From: Argentina anserina
Taxonomy: Eukaryota > Streptophyta > Magnoliopsida > Rosales > Rosaceae
Assembly (NCBI RefSeq): GCF_933775445.1
Contig: NC_065872.1
Span: 1,984,001-2,048,000, forward strand
DNA length: 64,000 bases
Reading direction: 5' to 3'
The stretch's first letter is position 1. Each line of letters begins with the position of its first letter. The position numbers and the translations under genes are program-made. Positions 1 to 14,527 of this stretch are shown piece after piece. The notes below the pieces were generated by a model. The model was not told the DNA's origin, ran no database searches, and saw only the letters and a list, made by a program, of their open reading frames with translations.

Positions 1-121
1 TCTAGTCTATAAGGACGTAAAAGCGAGAGAGCATGCTTAGCAACACATCAGAGAAAAAAAAGTTCCTAGTAATATAAAACTTATATGCTTAATCTGCAGT
101 GCTGTGTTGGAAGAACCATTG

Positions 122-918
122 TAAGGCTGGATTGGTTGGTATACCAGTCTTAATTTTTCAATACTATATATCAACTAATATATATTTGGTATGAAAAATC
201 CATAATTTATACCAACCAATAACGTTGGTATATCAATTAAGTGGTACGGTTGGTACGGTTGGTACGGTTGGTAACGAGCTTGTACCAACATATTTAAGGC
301 CCAACAATTTAAATGCTCAATCCAAATAAGTGAAATAGCAATAGAGTTCCAAAGTCTTATATAACTTCAACCAAATTACCAAATACAAAGTCATAAATAG
401 AAAGCCAAAGTCCAAATAGTCAAACTGTTAAAGTACTTATGAATTCTCAAAACAATTGAAAAATAAATGATAGGTTTAAATGCGATATATGTTGACATGT
501 TGTAAACAGTGATGGTGCTACTGATAGGTCTAAGCATTTGTATTTGGGAATTCGATTGAATCGATTCATTCATAATTAAATAAAAAAATTGAAGACGAAA
601 AAAAAAGTGTACTTGAGAAAAAAAAACTCAAAGAGATTAGATTAAGGTTAATAGATTTACACGGTTTGGATTTATTTTTCAATAAATCTACTGTTGAAAT
701 TTAAAGATATATAATTAAATAATTTAATATAATATAAATTGGTAGGTACGATATACCATGATATATGGAAAATCTATACCACTTACCTACTATATTTTTA
801 ATGTTAGTACAATACACTGTACCATATACCATATACCGAGTATTTAGTATACCAACGTATTTGATACGGTTGGTATATGAATTGGTTGGGATGGTTTTAT
901 ATACCATTGCCACCCCTA
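122..918. mobile_element. Non-autonomous hAT-like DNA transposon (MITE-like, 797 bp)
   Basis: The element is bounded by a perfect 8-bp direct repeat, AACCATTG, at 114-121 and 919-926, the target-duplication length typical of hAT elements. The left end reads TAAGGCTGGATTGG and the right end, reverse-complemented, reads TAGGGGTGGCAATGG, so the terminal inverted repeats are short and imperfect. The TAGGGGTGGCAA form is a familiar hAT terminus in plants. The interior is rich in GGTTGGTA/TACCAACC motifs near both ends and carries no transposase reading frame, so it is non-autonomous. It lies downstream of the GRV2-like gene. Confidence 0.75.
242..273. repeat. Three tandem copies of a 10-bp GGTACGGTTG unit
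   Basis: GGTACGGTTG is repeated three times head to tail inside the hAT-like element. The same GGTTGGTA-type words recur near its right end (about 865-900), as in the subterminal repeats of hAT elements. It probably arose within the transposon. Confidence 0.8.
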
Positions 919-1335
919 AACCATTGTGTTTGAATCTATCAAATAAGATACCATGGTTATGAAGTGGTGAGCGCAAAGAATACTCTGTATTCATACTCCT
1001 ATCAGCTTACGTTAATGCAAAATAATACCTCTGCTGAAACCCAAACATGGGGGGAAACAAGTAATCACAAGAAAAGTGACAAACCCAAACGAATATTACC
1101 GCAAACAGATTACAATTGACATCAGGAACCAACACAACTCAATATACAAGTGGGCAATCCCTATCTCTACATGGAAAAAGGCATAATTCTTTGTCCCTCA
1201 CTGTTTGAGAAAATTGCAAAAGCTACCAGTCTACACTAAAGGTAGTGTTGACGTATACAAAAAGATGTCAGAACTGTACAGTGTGCTATACAGAAATGTT
1301 TAGTATCAAGTATATCTTGAAAAATACTATGATAG

Positions 1336-4300
1336 TTAATCTTCTTTTCCATTTGATACGAATATAGTTGACGTAGGAGGTCTCGATGTAGAATGTTGAG
1401 ATGGAGGAGCTGTAATGGCATGAGTGAGTCTTGATGATGAGCTTTCGATTAGCCCAGCAACTCCAGCGGCAGCAGATTGAGCACTTGAAGGAAGGAAAAG
1501 ATCATGTTTCTGATCTTTATAAGCACTCCAAACCTGAAGAATAAGCATTTTCCAGCGAAAACAAAAGCAGCCGTAAGTGTTTCATTCTCACTTGAAGAAA
1601 CAAGATTCTTTATTCAGTTTAAAACATGAAAAAAAAAACACATGTGCCAGTTCAGCCATAATCATAGCATGCCCCATACACTTTTTTTTTAAGTTTAACA
1701 TTTTACTGAATGTGTATTCCAGAATTATCGCCCAAAATGAACAAAGTTTTAGACTACCTCGTCAATCTTAGCTGTTACCAAATTGATAATTATATGATTA
1801 GGCTGGTTTAGTACTCAATCCAGTTTTAGTAACAAAACCACACGTAACCCATTCAATTTAGGTCAATGGACAAGGTAATTATTTTGTTGTCTAGTGGCAA
1901 CAGCAACAAGAAGCGTTGAATAAAGATATGCATATGGACTTACATCTGACGAATTCAACAAGTCCCGAACTTTAGTACAGTGGGCTCCCTCCGTTGCGAA
2001 TGCATGCAGTACCTGTATCAAAAGATAAACCACAATTTAAATACGCTCAGTGACAAAGAAAGTTGGAAAACTCAAGGAAGGATTTAAACATACTAATTCA
2101 AACATTAGGACAAAAGAGTTGTTATCTGTGCTTTCATTATGAATACAACCAATCAAAATATTAATAACCAACATCTTTTATTGTTTGGTATCAATTGAAG
2201 AGAACAAGTATCTAGGACATGCGTCGTCCAATTTTGAGCAGATTATAAACGAAAAGAACTTAAATGTTAATATCTTTGTAATGCCCAACAACCCAACTAA
2301 TCCAAGTGGTGAAGTTTATTGAAATATTGTATCTCCTAATGTCAACAGAATATTTGTACAAAGGCAATGACAAACAAGACAATTAACGACATCATTTTAT
2401 GAAAATGTTCTAACCTCAATTGCTAGCACTCTGCCGATAGATGCTTCAGATTCATTCCACTTCATCTGAGAGCAAAGTCCATTCCTTCCTCCAGCTCTCC
2501 AATCAAGAAGGCCAAGAAGTACTTCAACAAGACCAACCCTACATATCACAACCCATATTAATATAAAGAATTGACAGGTATGTATTTGCCTCAAAACCAG
2601 TTCAACTCTTCAAATTTGAGCCTAGCCTACAAAACACATCATTGTTATCGAGTGGTGTGTGTTTGCAGAGTTAGCCTAAGTTGACATTGGAAAGTCATCA
2701 GGTTTGTAATATGCAGAACATGCAAATCATTTTGATACAAGAATTGAAAAGCATAAATGTGCCTTAAAATCTATGAAATCTACTCTTTGAAATTGAGCTT
2801 AGCCTACAATATACATCATGATTGCCATCGAGTTGGCAGGGTTAGCATAACTTGGCATTGAAATTCATCAGATCTGTAGGGCACATGACATGCAACCATT
2901 TCGAGGAAAAATAAGTATCCAATGCATCTAAAATTTGATCAATAAGTGCTCTTTTCACTTACTTAAGTCCTTGTGCAACAAGTGCATCCCTAGCTCGGTT
3001 TCCAGCAACAACAACACGCTTTAGGGTCTCCAGAGCTAGTATGCTTCCACCTTGCCATCCTATAGCTTTCATTAGAAGCGGAACAACCTGCATTACAGTA
3101 AAGTGGAGATTTGAGTCAATAGCACCATATAGGACAGCAAAGACACACTAGCCCCCTGGTACTAAATTTCAATCCAATAAGAAAATTTCAAAGAAAACTA
3201 TCCAATTGATAGAATCCTGAATTGTTTATGCAAATTGTATACTTTAAGTAAATTTTTAAACCAGTTGGTGCAATTAGTAGAAACCCGAGTGAATATATAC
3301 ATAAGGACAAAATAAGTTACGCACCTGAGGTGTTCCTACACTAGTTGCTGCCATAGCTTCAGCACATATGGTGCTAGCTGCTAGTTGATGCAGAACACGC
3401 AGACAACTGAGGCGCACACGTTCTCTGGGGGTTTGGGTAGGCTGTGAGGATCCATCATCAGACTCCTCTGCTCTATCTACATAATTTCCATTGTTCACCT
3501 CCCCCGATGCCATTGTTTCTCGTCTTCCTTCATACGCGACAGCAGCCACAAGCTTGGGCACATATCCAAGGTATCCAACATGATCTGCAAGGGCAGGATG
3601 TACTCGCAATAATGAAACCAAAGCAGCAGACAGGAGCAAAGGAAGTTCAGGATCAACAGCTTGTATGTCATAATGTGTGGCGGCAATGGATGTCAAATAC
3701 TGATCTAGCAGTCCTTCCAAGAACCTCTTTGGATTTCTGAGAGGGAATTTAGGATCTTTTAGAAATAACCTAATATAGATTCCACCAACCTGCATGAGAT
3801 TGAAAGTGTGAGTTTTTCAAATATTAAGACATACTTCAATGTATATATTCATAATCATGTGCTACCTGTGGCTCATCTCTCATTTCTTGCTGCCCAGATG
3901 CGTGCTCAGGTACGTCCCAGTCAACAACACGGCCTTTCATTTGTTCTTGGTATAGATCTGCTGCCATCGTTGCGATTTGTGCGGCCAGAGAAGTAGCCAT
4001 CGCTGGTGTCCATACAAGTTCTGGAGTCTCAGTAGTCTGTTCAAGGGCAACTACAACAGATTCACCAGGTCCATCCCTAATAACTGATACCAAGCCATCA
4101 GGAAGAAACCTAGCCAGCGTTATAGCAACTCTCGGCCCATGCATTGGCTGCCCAACAAGCTTCCCCAACAAAGAAGCTGCAGCTGCTCTTTGCTGCAAGG
4201 AAATTTCTTCTGCACATATAGATTTATATCGTCAAAAATGTAGTATTCCCAATCAATATTTAAGCACAACAAAGCTAAGTAAATCTATTTACCCTGCAAA

Positions 4301-7300
4301 GGCAAGAGAAGCTCAAGAATGTAGACTACTCCCCCATGCTTGGCAGCTGCCCAGGCAAGCTCTGGTGTGCTTGCCAGAGCATATAGAACATGAAGAATCC
4401 CCTCACGACAACTTGGGGCTGAGTGAAGCATTTGCAATAAAAGGAGAAGGCTAGATCCATCTGCAACCATAGCCTCCAAGCAAGGGGCATACGTAGTCAG
4501 GAGTGACAACACACTCAGGCAGAGTTGAGGTATGTTGCTTTCTGATGCAACAGGCACAGAGAAGCATTCAAAAAGAGGCAACAACTTGTCCTTAGTAGAA
4601 AAAATTGATGCCAAGTTTGGACTGCTTGTCAGTATGTTCTACCAAAACAAAAACACCAAAAAAAGGTCAGATACATGGCTTGGATTGTCTGTTAGTGAAT
4701 CAGCATAGAAAAGTGAGCGAGATACCTTAAGTGAATTCAGTGCAAACTTAAGGTTCTTGACCACTTTAAATTCTTCTTTCTCTGACACTTTGCCATTGGA
4801 TACTGCCATATCATCAACTGGGGGACTATGTTCATCTACTGATGCAATAGCAATATCACTAGGATGCTCAGATGTTTCAAGGGATGAGCCATCCTGCTTT
4901 GGCTCATTCTTAAGTTCTGACTCTAAAGCACATTGATTGTGTACTAGATATGATATATAATCAATTAAGGCGACACAGAAGGCCTCTGGTTCACTAATAT
5001 CAAAATCGGGCTGATCGTTATACACCCTCAAGTAAACATTGCCAACATAGAGTTCTTTTGATAGTGCCTTATACGAAAACATATGCGAATCTTTCAGGTC
5101 ATATGAGCCGTCTGGACCCTGACTTGCCCGTTGCTGATCCACAAATTTCAGTAGTTCTGCTCGGGTGGAAGAGTTCCAGATAATCTACAAACAGAAGATT
5201 TAAAAATCAACCTTAAGGTTATATAACAAAGAAACAAAACAAACTGAACTATACGGTGTCATAGCATAATGCGACCATTTGAAGAAAGGTGTAACATTAA
5301 AAAACAAAGTAGTACCTCTGGAGACTCCAAGTTATTGTTTAATTTCGACAGTAGGTCTTTAGGAGCTTGATCTTTTAACATACTTGCAAGTTTTGGAGTC
5401 AACAAAGCTCTAAGGGCATCAGCTGCTGTCTGATTATAAGGTGTTGAACTCTCATTACTACACAAACCACTGAGCCGTGACAGCGCCTGCGATGCACGTA
5501 CAGCATGCATATTTTTTGCGATCTGTACGCTAGCACCAACACCATGTGATTCTGTTGTGTCAGATTCATCTGCAGTTGAGTCATACTGAAGCAGCACGGG
5601 CAAAAGGTACCTAGCACAATCCAATTACATAAGTTGACAATTAATCTTTGATAAATTAATAGACAAAGGCAGTCAGGTTCAAGCGTCACTAACAAACAAT
5701 TACCATTTACATTGGCACCAAGAAATAACTAGTGTTTCTACTCTCCTGTAAGAACCTTAGAACTCTTTAATCATGTTTAAGGCTTTGAATTGTAGGATGG
5801 TCCATGATCAAAACAAGTGTCAGAACTTAAGTCTTGTTCTAATGAACATGGACAAATGATCCTCACCCTAAGAAATATTACAACTGTTTTTCTTTTACCA
5901 CCAGTAGAAACTTATATCCCACTAGTTGAAGCAATTGTTAACTGGATGGAAACTATATTACAAACAAATGAAACAATCCTCTAGGCTCTAGCCACTAGGT
6001 AGTCCTCTTTAAGGCCACTTTAAACAGGCATGTCAGCTACTGCAGAAGAACATATCCAGCACCAGTTATATTGCAGCTGGTTATTGCTTGAATGGTAGGA
6101 TCTTTTTCTAGGTTATGGATAAAGTCTTTTATCCAGTTATATATTTATGTTCTTCTTATCCGTAATCTTAGACATATAATGGAAAAGAATGTAGATGAAA
6201 TTGAATACTAGATATGCCAGACTGCTAAAGATTTTTTTTTTTAACAATATACAACTGAAAAGCTAACCATGTGTATAAGCTGGCTTACCATAAGACACCA
6301 GCTTTAAGCAAGGCATATTGCAATTCAGTGGACACAGAAACGTGCGCAATAGTTTGGAGAGCGGCATCTACAGAAGCAGGTACAAGCTCAAGCTCGGTGC
6401 AGTGCACAATGTCATCAACTAATCCAGAATATTCAAGTATTTCAGCCCAGGCACTCTCAAATTGACTCAAAACACAGAAGGTGCGCATAGCATTTGTAAC
6501 AATTATGGCAGATGGTTCATTTGCGGATGTAGTTGGCTGAACTACACACATGCAACGAGAGAGGAGATTTGCAAGAAGCTGTATGCCACCATCCCTCACA
6601 AGCTCTTCACCGTTCAATGAAGAAGATGCACACCTAAACATTTGAAAAAAAAAATTATATCACCTTTATTAATCAAAACATTAATTTCCAATTATAGATA
6701 TCTGGAACAAGAGGTACTCACGTTAGCCAAATAAGCTCTGACGCTGCAACAAGGAGAGGTGCTCTCTCTAAGGAAAGAAAATTGTTATCATCCTTATCCA
6801 CAGTAACTGCATTGAGCAACATTGGATAACCAGCATATTTGAATGGTTCCAATATATCTCCATATCTTCTGTACAAGATGCATTGTCCTTTCAATAAAAG
6901 CAACAACCGCCAAGCTTGAGGGCCTTGCAAGCCTTGCATGGTGGCCTACAGACACAGCGGCATTCTTAGCAAACTTAAAACAGAAGCTGAAATTAAAATT
7001 GAGTTTATAAATGTTTTGACATAGTGAAGATTGTTACTTGCTGACGACACAGGACAGTATATAAGCACAAGAGATATCTATGTCACAATAAATACCAAAA
7101 ATAAGTGTGCACATGCGATTGTATCCCCACGAAGGACATCCCCAGGAAAACATAAACAATTAAACAGATAGGGGAAAGCATCCCCCTGTATAGGGCTCTG
7201 AACCTATCTTACAATCATAAGGGGAAAATGTTAATTTAGGTAAGTCTGTGTTACTAGAGATTCTGAGCAAGCTGAAATTTTAGACCTCTAATTATAACTA

Positions 7301-10300
7301 CAGTTTTAAGCATGCTCGTGTAGATTAATGCCATCAAAGCAGTTTTGTAGGCAGATATGTTACCTGCAAGCGCTCATAAGCTTTCTGTACAGCAAGAAAC
7401 TTATCCCTTCCTTCAGGATTTTTATCTGGATGGTATCTCATGGCAAGTTTCCTATATTGTCGCTTAAGCTTTTCTTCATCAATATTCTCAATCTGCTTGG
7501 TTATGCTAAAGCTATCCTCACCCATCTCAATGGAATGCTTCATATTGGCATCATCACTTGACACATCTTCCAAGGATATCTCTAATATTTTGCAAGCTTC
7601 TTCCTCAGAAAGATCCATAGGTCTTCTTGTAAGCTCCTCACGCCACATTACCAGTAATGACTGTAGAAACTCAACATGTTCAACAATTGGCCAGTTTGGA
7701 AATCTAATCTCATCACATAAGTTCCGGAGGTAATAACGGTGGCACCACATCTCATCTCTTAGCTCTGGGTATGTCACTGGCGGCATAGGAGCATACTCAT
7801 ATAGACAATGGCAGTGCTGTGACAATTTCTGGGGAAAGTCACCAAGGTGCTGCAAAACCTGGAGGAAGGAAGAGAGTTTAAGTTCATTAATATCCTATTA
7901 AGGTATAGCAAGCAAAACACATAAAATCTGCCAATACAACAGTATCCAAGTACCTGATGAATCAGATTTTCTGCTCGCATCTTGTGAGTCCATATAATCT
8001 CTGGAGTATCAGAATCAGATACCATTGCAGCTGCAAATGCCCCTGGACCACTACGTTCTAACACATACAGCAAAGATTCAGGAAAAAGCCCACCCAAGAC
8101 ACTGCGTTTCGCCAGAGGTAAGGAAGAGGAAACTGCGGCATCTTCACCACCATGAAATGCTTGGTGAACATGAGTCACTGAAAAGAGTTGGGCAATCGAA
8201 AGGAGATTTGATCCTGGATATGCTAGGGAAAAATAAAATGCGCCTGTACTGTATAGACGAATCATGGCCATGGGATTTCTGGTAACAACAGCCTTCAGTA
8301 ATGCAGCAGCACTCTCTACAATACTTGGTTCACCAGAAAGCATGGCCTATATTAATTTGGACAACAAAATAGTGATATCAATATTCTATCTAGCATTACT
8401 TCTTCACAATGGCAACAAGAGGAAATTGAAAATGAACATGCTAGAATCTACCTGAGCAATATGTGGAAGACAACGTGGACTTGACAATATCCTTTTTACT
8501 CTAGGAGTTGGAGTAACTATCTCTCCAGCATCATCTAAATCAGAATGTGCAGATACCATGCTATGCAAAATGGACAATGCCGCCTCCCCAACCTGAATTC
8601 AAAAGCCAAGTAAAGAAATAGAAGGAAAAGAGAAAAGAAAAAAGAAAGGAATAAAGAGTTCTTCCAATGAAAAATAAATACATTGACCCGAAATTAGAAA
8701 GCATATGCCGGTAATAAAATTAAGGAAAACTTTTTAACTGAACTACGAGCCAAGAAATTGAGCATAATCATTAATATCATATCTATACAATAGTTATATA
8801 AAACTGATTAATTCATCCAAAACGTTCACAATATCTTATTCAAACCAAGATCTGGGGAGAAAACCCACAGCAAATGAAAAAAGTAGATGAGATTTAAGTT
8901 CCATATATTTTATAACTGACCTGGGCTGGTGTGAGAACAGGAACTCGAACAGCTAGGGCCCAACGGAGTTCACGAATATCACGTAGTCTCTTCCAGTCCA
9001 GCATCCCAGAAGCCCAGCACCTTGTTGTCCAATCAATTGCCTTCTTTGACCAAAATCTTCTTATGGCATCCTTTTCAACTGGACCAACCTGTGTTCCTTC
9101 CTTGTCAAAAAACATCCACTCCTTGAGTGGTTCCATAAAGGCAGTGGCAGCAATCAAATTGGATTGCAAAGGAATAGCAGTCCTTTCAGAAGCTTCATGA
9201 ACAGCTGTCAGCATGTCAACACCTAGCACACATCCTCCAACCAAGACACAAGCCTCCACATTTGATAACACCTTCATTAACGCCTTCACAAATGGTAAAA
9301 TTAAATAAGTTATGACTTACGACTGAAAGAACATTTTTTGCATGAGATAAGAAACCAACGATCTTGTTCATTTAACATACACTCAACTATTACATTACAT
9401 TAAGGATCTATCAGTCAACTTAAAGGTGAACATACAAAACATACTAAATGGTGACGGGACTTCTTGTATTGAAGATACTATATTGAATATTTATTTCCAA
9501 AAATGGGGGAAAAAAAAGTGAAGGTAGAAGCTTTCCGGTAAACACTAATGCACTTAGTCAAACAGATGCACTCAAAAAAGTAAAGCGCTGAGCATATAAA
9601 ATAATAATACATGTGTAAACAAAAAATAAGATAGACCCTATGTGTTATTGGATGTTATTCTATTGTACAAACTGCAAAGATGCAAAACATGATAAGGACC
9701 GCAAAAGTCTAACAAATAGATGTTCTTCACCAGACCAGCTCCCAAAAAAGAACATGAACAGAACCATCAAGGGGACTCATCTCAAGATAATAAAGCATTG
9801 TGTACCTTCAAGAGCAAAAGAAGGCGGTGCCTCAAAGCCCTATCATCTGTCCTGTCCAACAGAACTGTAATGTGAGCAGTACCCTCAAAGGGGCCTACTG
9901 TTTTGTAGTGCTGTTCATATACAATTGTCATTGCTCTTGCACAAAGCTCTCTAACTGAAAATCCCCCACCACCTCCAAAACCATCTAGTCTTCCCATATC
10001 ACACCAATCATCAGATGCACCCATTTCATCCGGAACAGCACCATCTACTGTAAGCCCTATGTCTGCATCGCATAAGAACCGATGATAGAGTGCTCTAAAG
10101 AAGGCAACAGGATCGCGCAGTGGAAATTCTTGTGCCCTGCCACCACTGCCACTCTCTAGCAGCAATCGCAGATAATATTGACCCACACAAACTTCTTTAG
10201 ACAGACTAGGATATCTAACAGAGAACTCTGAGTAGTTCCAAGATATCTGTGGCACACTATCTTGCCCAGTCACATCTACTGTTGAACCCCTTGGAACAAT

Positions 10301-13300
10301 ATCTTCGGTACGCTCCTTCTCAACATCTAACTTATGAACCTCCGCCTGCAAGGCCTCCCTTAACTCTTGCCTGGTACGCTCATTCCAGATCAAATCTGCA
10401 CGATTATGATCAAGGCTAAATGCTCGCCAGAATTCAGGCCAATTACACAGAAGCCTACCAGATCCCACAGGAGTGTTTTCAATGACAACCTGAGCAGGGG
10501 CAGGCAGACCTGTGTTCTGAGAAGCAGCAACATTGGAGTCAGAATCTGTTGAGATTGTAGTATTTGCTGCCAATGAAGCATGAACGCCTGTTGACTGAGC
10601 ATCAGCTGAAGCCACAGTAGAGGATGTATGATTGCTTTGTGGAGCCCCAGTAGAGGATGGTTCACCAGTCAAACTTTCACCAATCTGAGCACCAGGAGAT
10701 TGAATGGTCAGAGTCTGTCTGGAATGTGGATCTATTGCAAGCCTTTGACAGTTATCGGACACTTTTGAGACAGCACCACTTGTCTGTGTCATGGTGTCAT
10801 TCACATCATAATTATTTGCAGAAGGCAAGGAATGCTCCTGAGATGTTGCTCCTCTTCCGGTACGACCTCTCCTCTGCTGAAGTAAGCGTCTCTGCCTTCT
10901 ACTGGTCAAGGAAACTTCTTGATTAGAATCTTCTGATAGAACTCCACCAGATTTTGTGTGCAAATAAGCAACAAGTCCGGGAGGCAGAACTCTAGACAAT
11001 AAATCCAGAGCGGGTTGATATGAATCTGCCCAAAGAGCAACAAGCTGTCGACTAACCTCACGTCGCTCACCAGCCGGGAGGAAGAATGCATGCAATAAAT
11101 GCCTCAACAAAGCACCATCACGCAATGCAGCATCCCGCATGGACTCTGCTGCAATTGCATCTTCTTCAGCAATCGTACGCATAATCACAGCCACTGTTTC
11201 CCGAACACTCTCAGCAGGATGTCCAAACAAAGCAAATAAACGACGCTTCAAACCAGCCACTTGGCGTAATAATTCAACAAACACTGGGTATTGTGTTGTT
11301 TCACCATGTGGATCACATATCATTGCCTCAAGAACTTCAACAATGGCCATTGATAATAGTGGTGATACAGACATAGGCTTTAGTCTATTGGCAAGTATAA
11401 TCACATAACCTTGTTGGGCAAACAACACCGACTTTGTGTGCATAATTGTTGCATGCTGCTCACCTTTAGAATCTGTCAATATATTTGTATCCCCAGGGCC
11501 ACCACCAACAAGAACTGCAATAAGGCCAGCTGCTTCAGCGGCTACACCCTCTGAACCATTTCGGAGTAAACCCATTATTCTTCCAACAGCAGCAGGAAAA
11601 GACATGACATGTGAAGCAGCAGTTCTTGAAGCTAATAATCTACGCAAGCATGCAATAAAGCCCATGACTGTTGCAGCTGCTTTAGGTGAAGGGGGTGGCA
11701 AGGGAGGGGACTCTGGAGGAAGATTTGGCGTAGCTGGAAGCATTGTTATTAAAGCCATCAATGTCACCTCAGGTACTTCTATGTTAGGAGGGACACCATT
11801 ATATGGTATACATGCATTGAACTCTCTGATTCTGCGCCAGAGCTTAGCTCTTGATCCCGGAATTGAACCACCTTCAGCAACTGCATCTTTGGCAGCTGCT
11901 GCTAAGTGCTTCAAATGAATGGATGCACTTTCCATATCTGCAATAGGTCGTTGAAGACCAAATTGTAGATTAACTCTGCCACAAGGTGGATCAATGCGAT
12001 GGCCAGGCATCGTCAGTCTTGGTAACACAGTCACAGCACATTGGCCCTGCACAAGTTATAGCCAGAGGTCAGCCAAACAGCATAAAGTGGATAGATTATG
12101 GCAAAAGTCCTGGGTAAACCCTTCAATACGCACAAGAGAACACATCTACCTACTTCTGTTTGCAACAAATCACGAACTGCCGCAAGTAAGCTGTCACGAG
12201 AGGTGCTTGCATATACCTACAAGATACGTTACAAACATTAATTGCACGTCCCTGAAAGGAAGCAATTGTTAAAGTTACGTGGAATGAGAGCTCACATGGA
12301 TCGGGCATCCATCATTGAACTCAATTGCAAACATCTGGGGCTCCTCAGTAAATCGAACAAGTGCATTTACTGCAGATAACGGTCGAACAATAACAGCCTG
12401 CACACATCTAGTGACTATTCTCAACATTTGATATAAGCTAATTATATATGTTTCAGTAAGTTTATCAGCTTACTTCATAGTTCTCTGGGCGTCTTTCAAC
12501 AAGTGAAACTTTTGTAAGAATCAGTTGACGAGATACAGCATCACCATGCTCCCCGAGTCCACCTTTAGGGCCGACGCTCAGATTCAATCCCGGAACATTT
12601 AAAGTTCCATGAGCAGAAGAGCGCAGTCTTGTCACAGACCAACCCCCACATGGAGTTTCAGCTGCTCCAACTGCTTCTTTTGCTGGATTGTCCATATAAA
12701 TGTATTAATGAATAGCTAAATAGACTACTTTACAGGAACAAAAAGAAGTGTTTAAAATGTGCTACCCCTTTGCTTTATATACTCTGCTATAGTGAGAGAC
12801 TGAGAAGTTTCCACAGATAGTGACAACCCCACCATAGATTTTGCTGTTTTGGTCTGCATAAATGTATAATAATATAAATGCTTGTCCAAGAGGCATAATT
12901 CAACGCATTTTGGTGTGCTGGCACGTCATAAATTTTAATCGCTTCTAAGAAAATGAGCATTTACATAAATTTGCAGCAAAGTAAGAAATTGAACATCCAA
13001 AGTCAGTCATACCAAATTAGCAATGATGGCAGAATTTGTTGTTCCAGAAGCAGCTTGAAAAGCTTTCGATTTTCTTCCGTATGAAGGGAAAAGAATAAAA
13101 CCTCCTTCAATGCCTTTCTTCCCAGAAGCGTCAGAAAGGGAAATAATGGCAGGGGAATCGAAATCTCTGAAATCCAAGCACCAGCGAAGGTCTCCACCTT
13201 TTAAATCAACAAGCTCAACCCCCACATATGTAATTTTTAGTTTCTGCACAAAAATCAATTGTAAAAAAAACAATCAATTTCATAGTTGCAAAGCACTAAA

Positions 13301-14527
13301 TAAACCTAAAGCAGTAGTATTAGCACTAATCCAGCATGTATAGTTTTAATAATGTATAAGCTAAAAAAAGCCTGTTATCAACTTAGTTTTATTGTATTTC
13401 CCACAAGGCTTTGAATCGTTCAAAGTGGGTAAATGTTCCATTAAGTGCTATATCAGAAGAAACAGAAAGCATTGCAAAGAGTATACATATAAAAACCAGA
13501 TTCCATGATCAATAAACAAAACGTGACCAATCAACAATAATATGGATTAAAAAGAACATTAAAATTTCTCTACGATATCAAGAGCAATACTTCTGTCAAA
13601 TATTGAGCACGTACACAATTCAAAGACTAAATGCATGTGCCCACCCTGTAAAGAGGGTTGCATTTCACCTCTAAGCATTTCAAAACAAACTTTCTTGCCA
13701 TCTCATAATTGTTTCCTATTGCTGGTTTCCATTCATATGCATATATGTTCAATGTTTTATACCTAAAAACACACGTCGCTATGAAATTCGGCAATCAGTG
13801 TTCAATTTCACCTATTTTAAATCTATGCAATAACAAACACTATCAGCAGCACTACACTACTAGGTAAAGCAACACTCAAATCTCATTTGCTCTATAGCTA
13901 GAATCCCTAGTTTCGCAATCTCAAGTGTTTTGTATCCATTCAGCTAAGACTCTAACTGTAACTACTAGTCGAAACTATCAAATTAGTAGACACCAAATCT
14001 TCTACTACTACAACAAAGTTTAACAGAGCTAATAGAACAGTAAGGTAAACTTGCAGGAGGAGTCAACTTACATAAGCAACCCACTCGGCGTTCCGGCGCC
14101 GGAGATGAAGCACTGGAAACTCCGCAACTACCCCGAGCCGGTTGCCTCGAATCCGATGGAGCTCCGTCAGTATGCTGGCCCTATACCTCGACGAGAACTT
14201 GACGGACTTGAACTTGCCTCTGCCGTCAGTCCTCACACTCAAATTGAACTCACTGGAGCTCTCGTCGCGGCCGATGATCGGCGCGGCGGCGTCGAAGTCG
14301 GACGCGACGTCGTACGAGTTCGTGACGGCGAGCGTGGACGGGTCCAAGGTGACGATCGCGGCGTTGGAGAGGCAGAGAATCCGCTTGTAGCGGCCGCGCC
14401 ACGAGTGTTTGACGACTGAGTAGCGCGCGAGGTACTCCGGCTCCTCCACAGGGGCATAACGGGAAGAAGAAGAAGAAGACGACGAAGACGAAGGAGATGA
14501 CGAGCTTGAGGTGTTACGTTGGTCCAT
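1336..14527 (-). CDS. GRV2: DnaJ-domain endosomal protein GRV2/KAM2 (RME-8 homologue), 22 exons, 2591 aa
   Basis: Plant orthologue of RME-8, a large peripheral protein of endosomes needed for vacuolar sorting and shoot gravitropism in Arabidopsis. Exons in gene order: 14527-14072, 13243-13013, 12853-12766, 12682-12474, 12397-12296, 12216-12154, 12046-9806, 9283-8921, 8592-8452, 8346-7954, 7858-7364, 6945-6722, 6633-6289, 5610-5316, 5184-4726, 4638-4293, 4209-3866, 3789-3325, 3087-2963, 2538-2415, 2012-1944, 1533-1336. They total 7776 nt; I recall about 2,550 aa for the Arabidopsis protein. The N-terminal region carries [24 protein letters not shown]_2-like region ([20 protein letters not shown]) lies near residues 1185-1235. 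A J domain with the HPD motif is near residues 1572-1574 ([16 protein letters not shown]). The long remainder is armadillo-like helical repeat. The start is the first ATG, in a Ser-rich leader before the conserved block. All splice sites used are GT-AG. Internal Met starts around large exon 9806-12046 are artefacts of exon boundaries. Confidence 0.96.
2604..2915. repeat. Diverged tandem duplication in a GRV2 intron
   Basis: Intron 2539-2962 holds two related segments offset by about 178 bp, beginning near 2604 and 2782. Shared landmarks in order are ACTCTT..AATTGAGC.TAGCCTACAA, ACATCAT, ATCGAGT, GTTAGC, CATCAG and ACATGCAA. The copies are clearly diverged (substitutions and small indels), so the duplication is old. 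It does not touch the neighbouring exons. Confidence 0.65.

Noticed and set aside
11436..11918. 160-codon plus-strand frame inside the big GRV2 exon
   Set aside because: Pure antisense shadow of a conserved coding exon with clear RME-8 sequence on the other strand.
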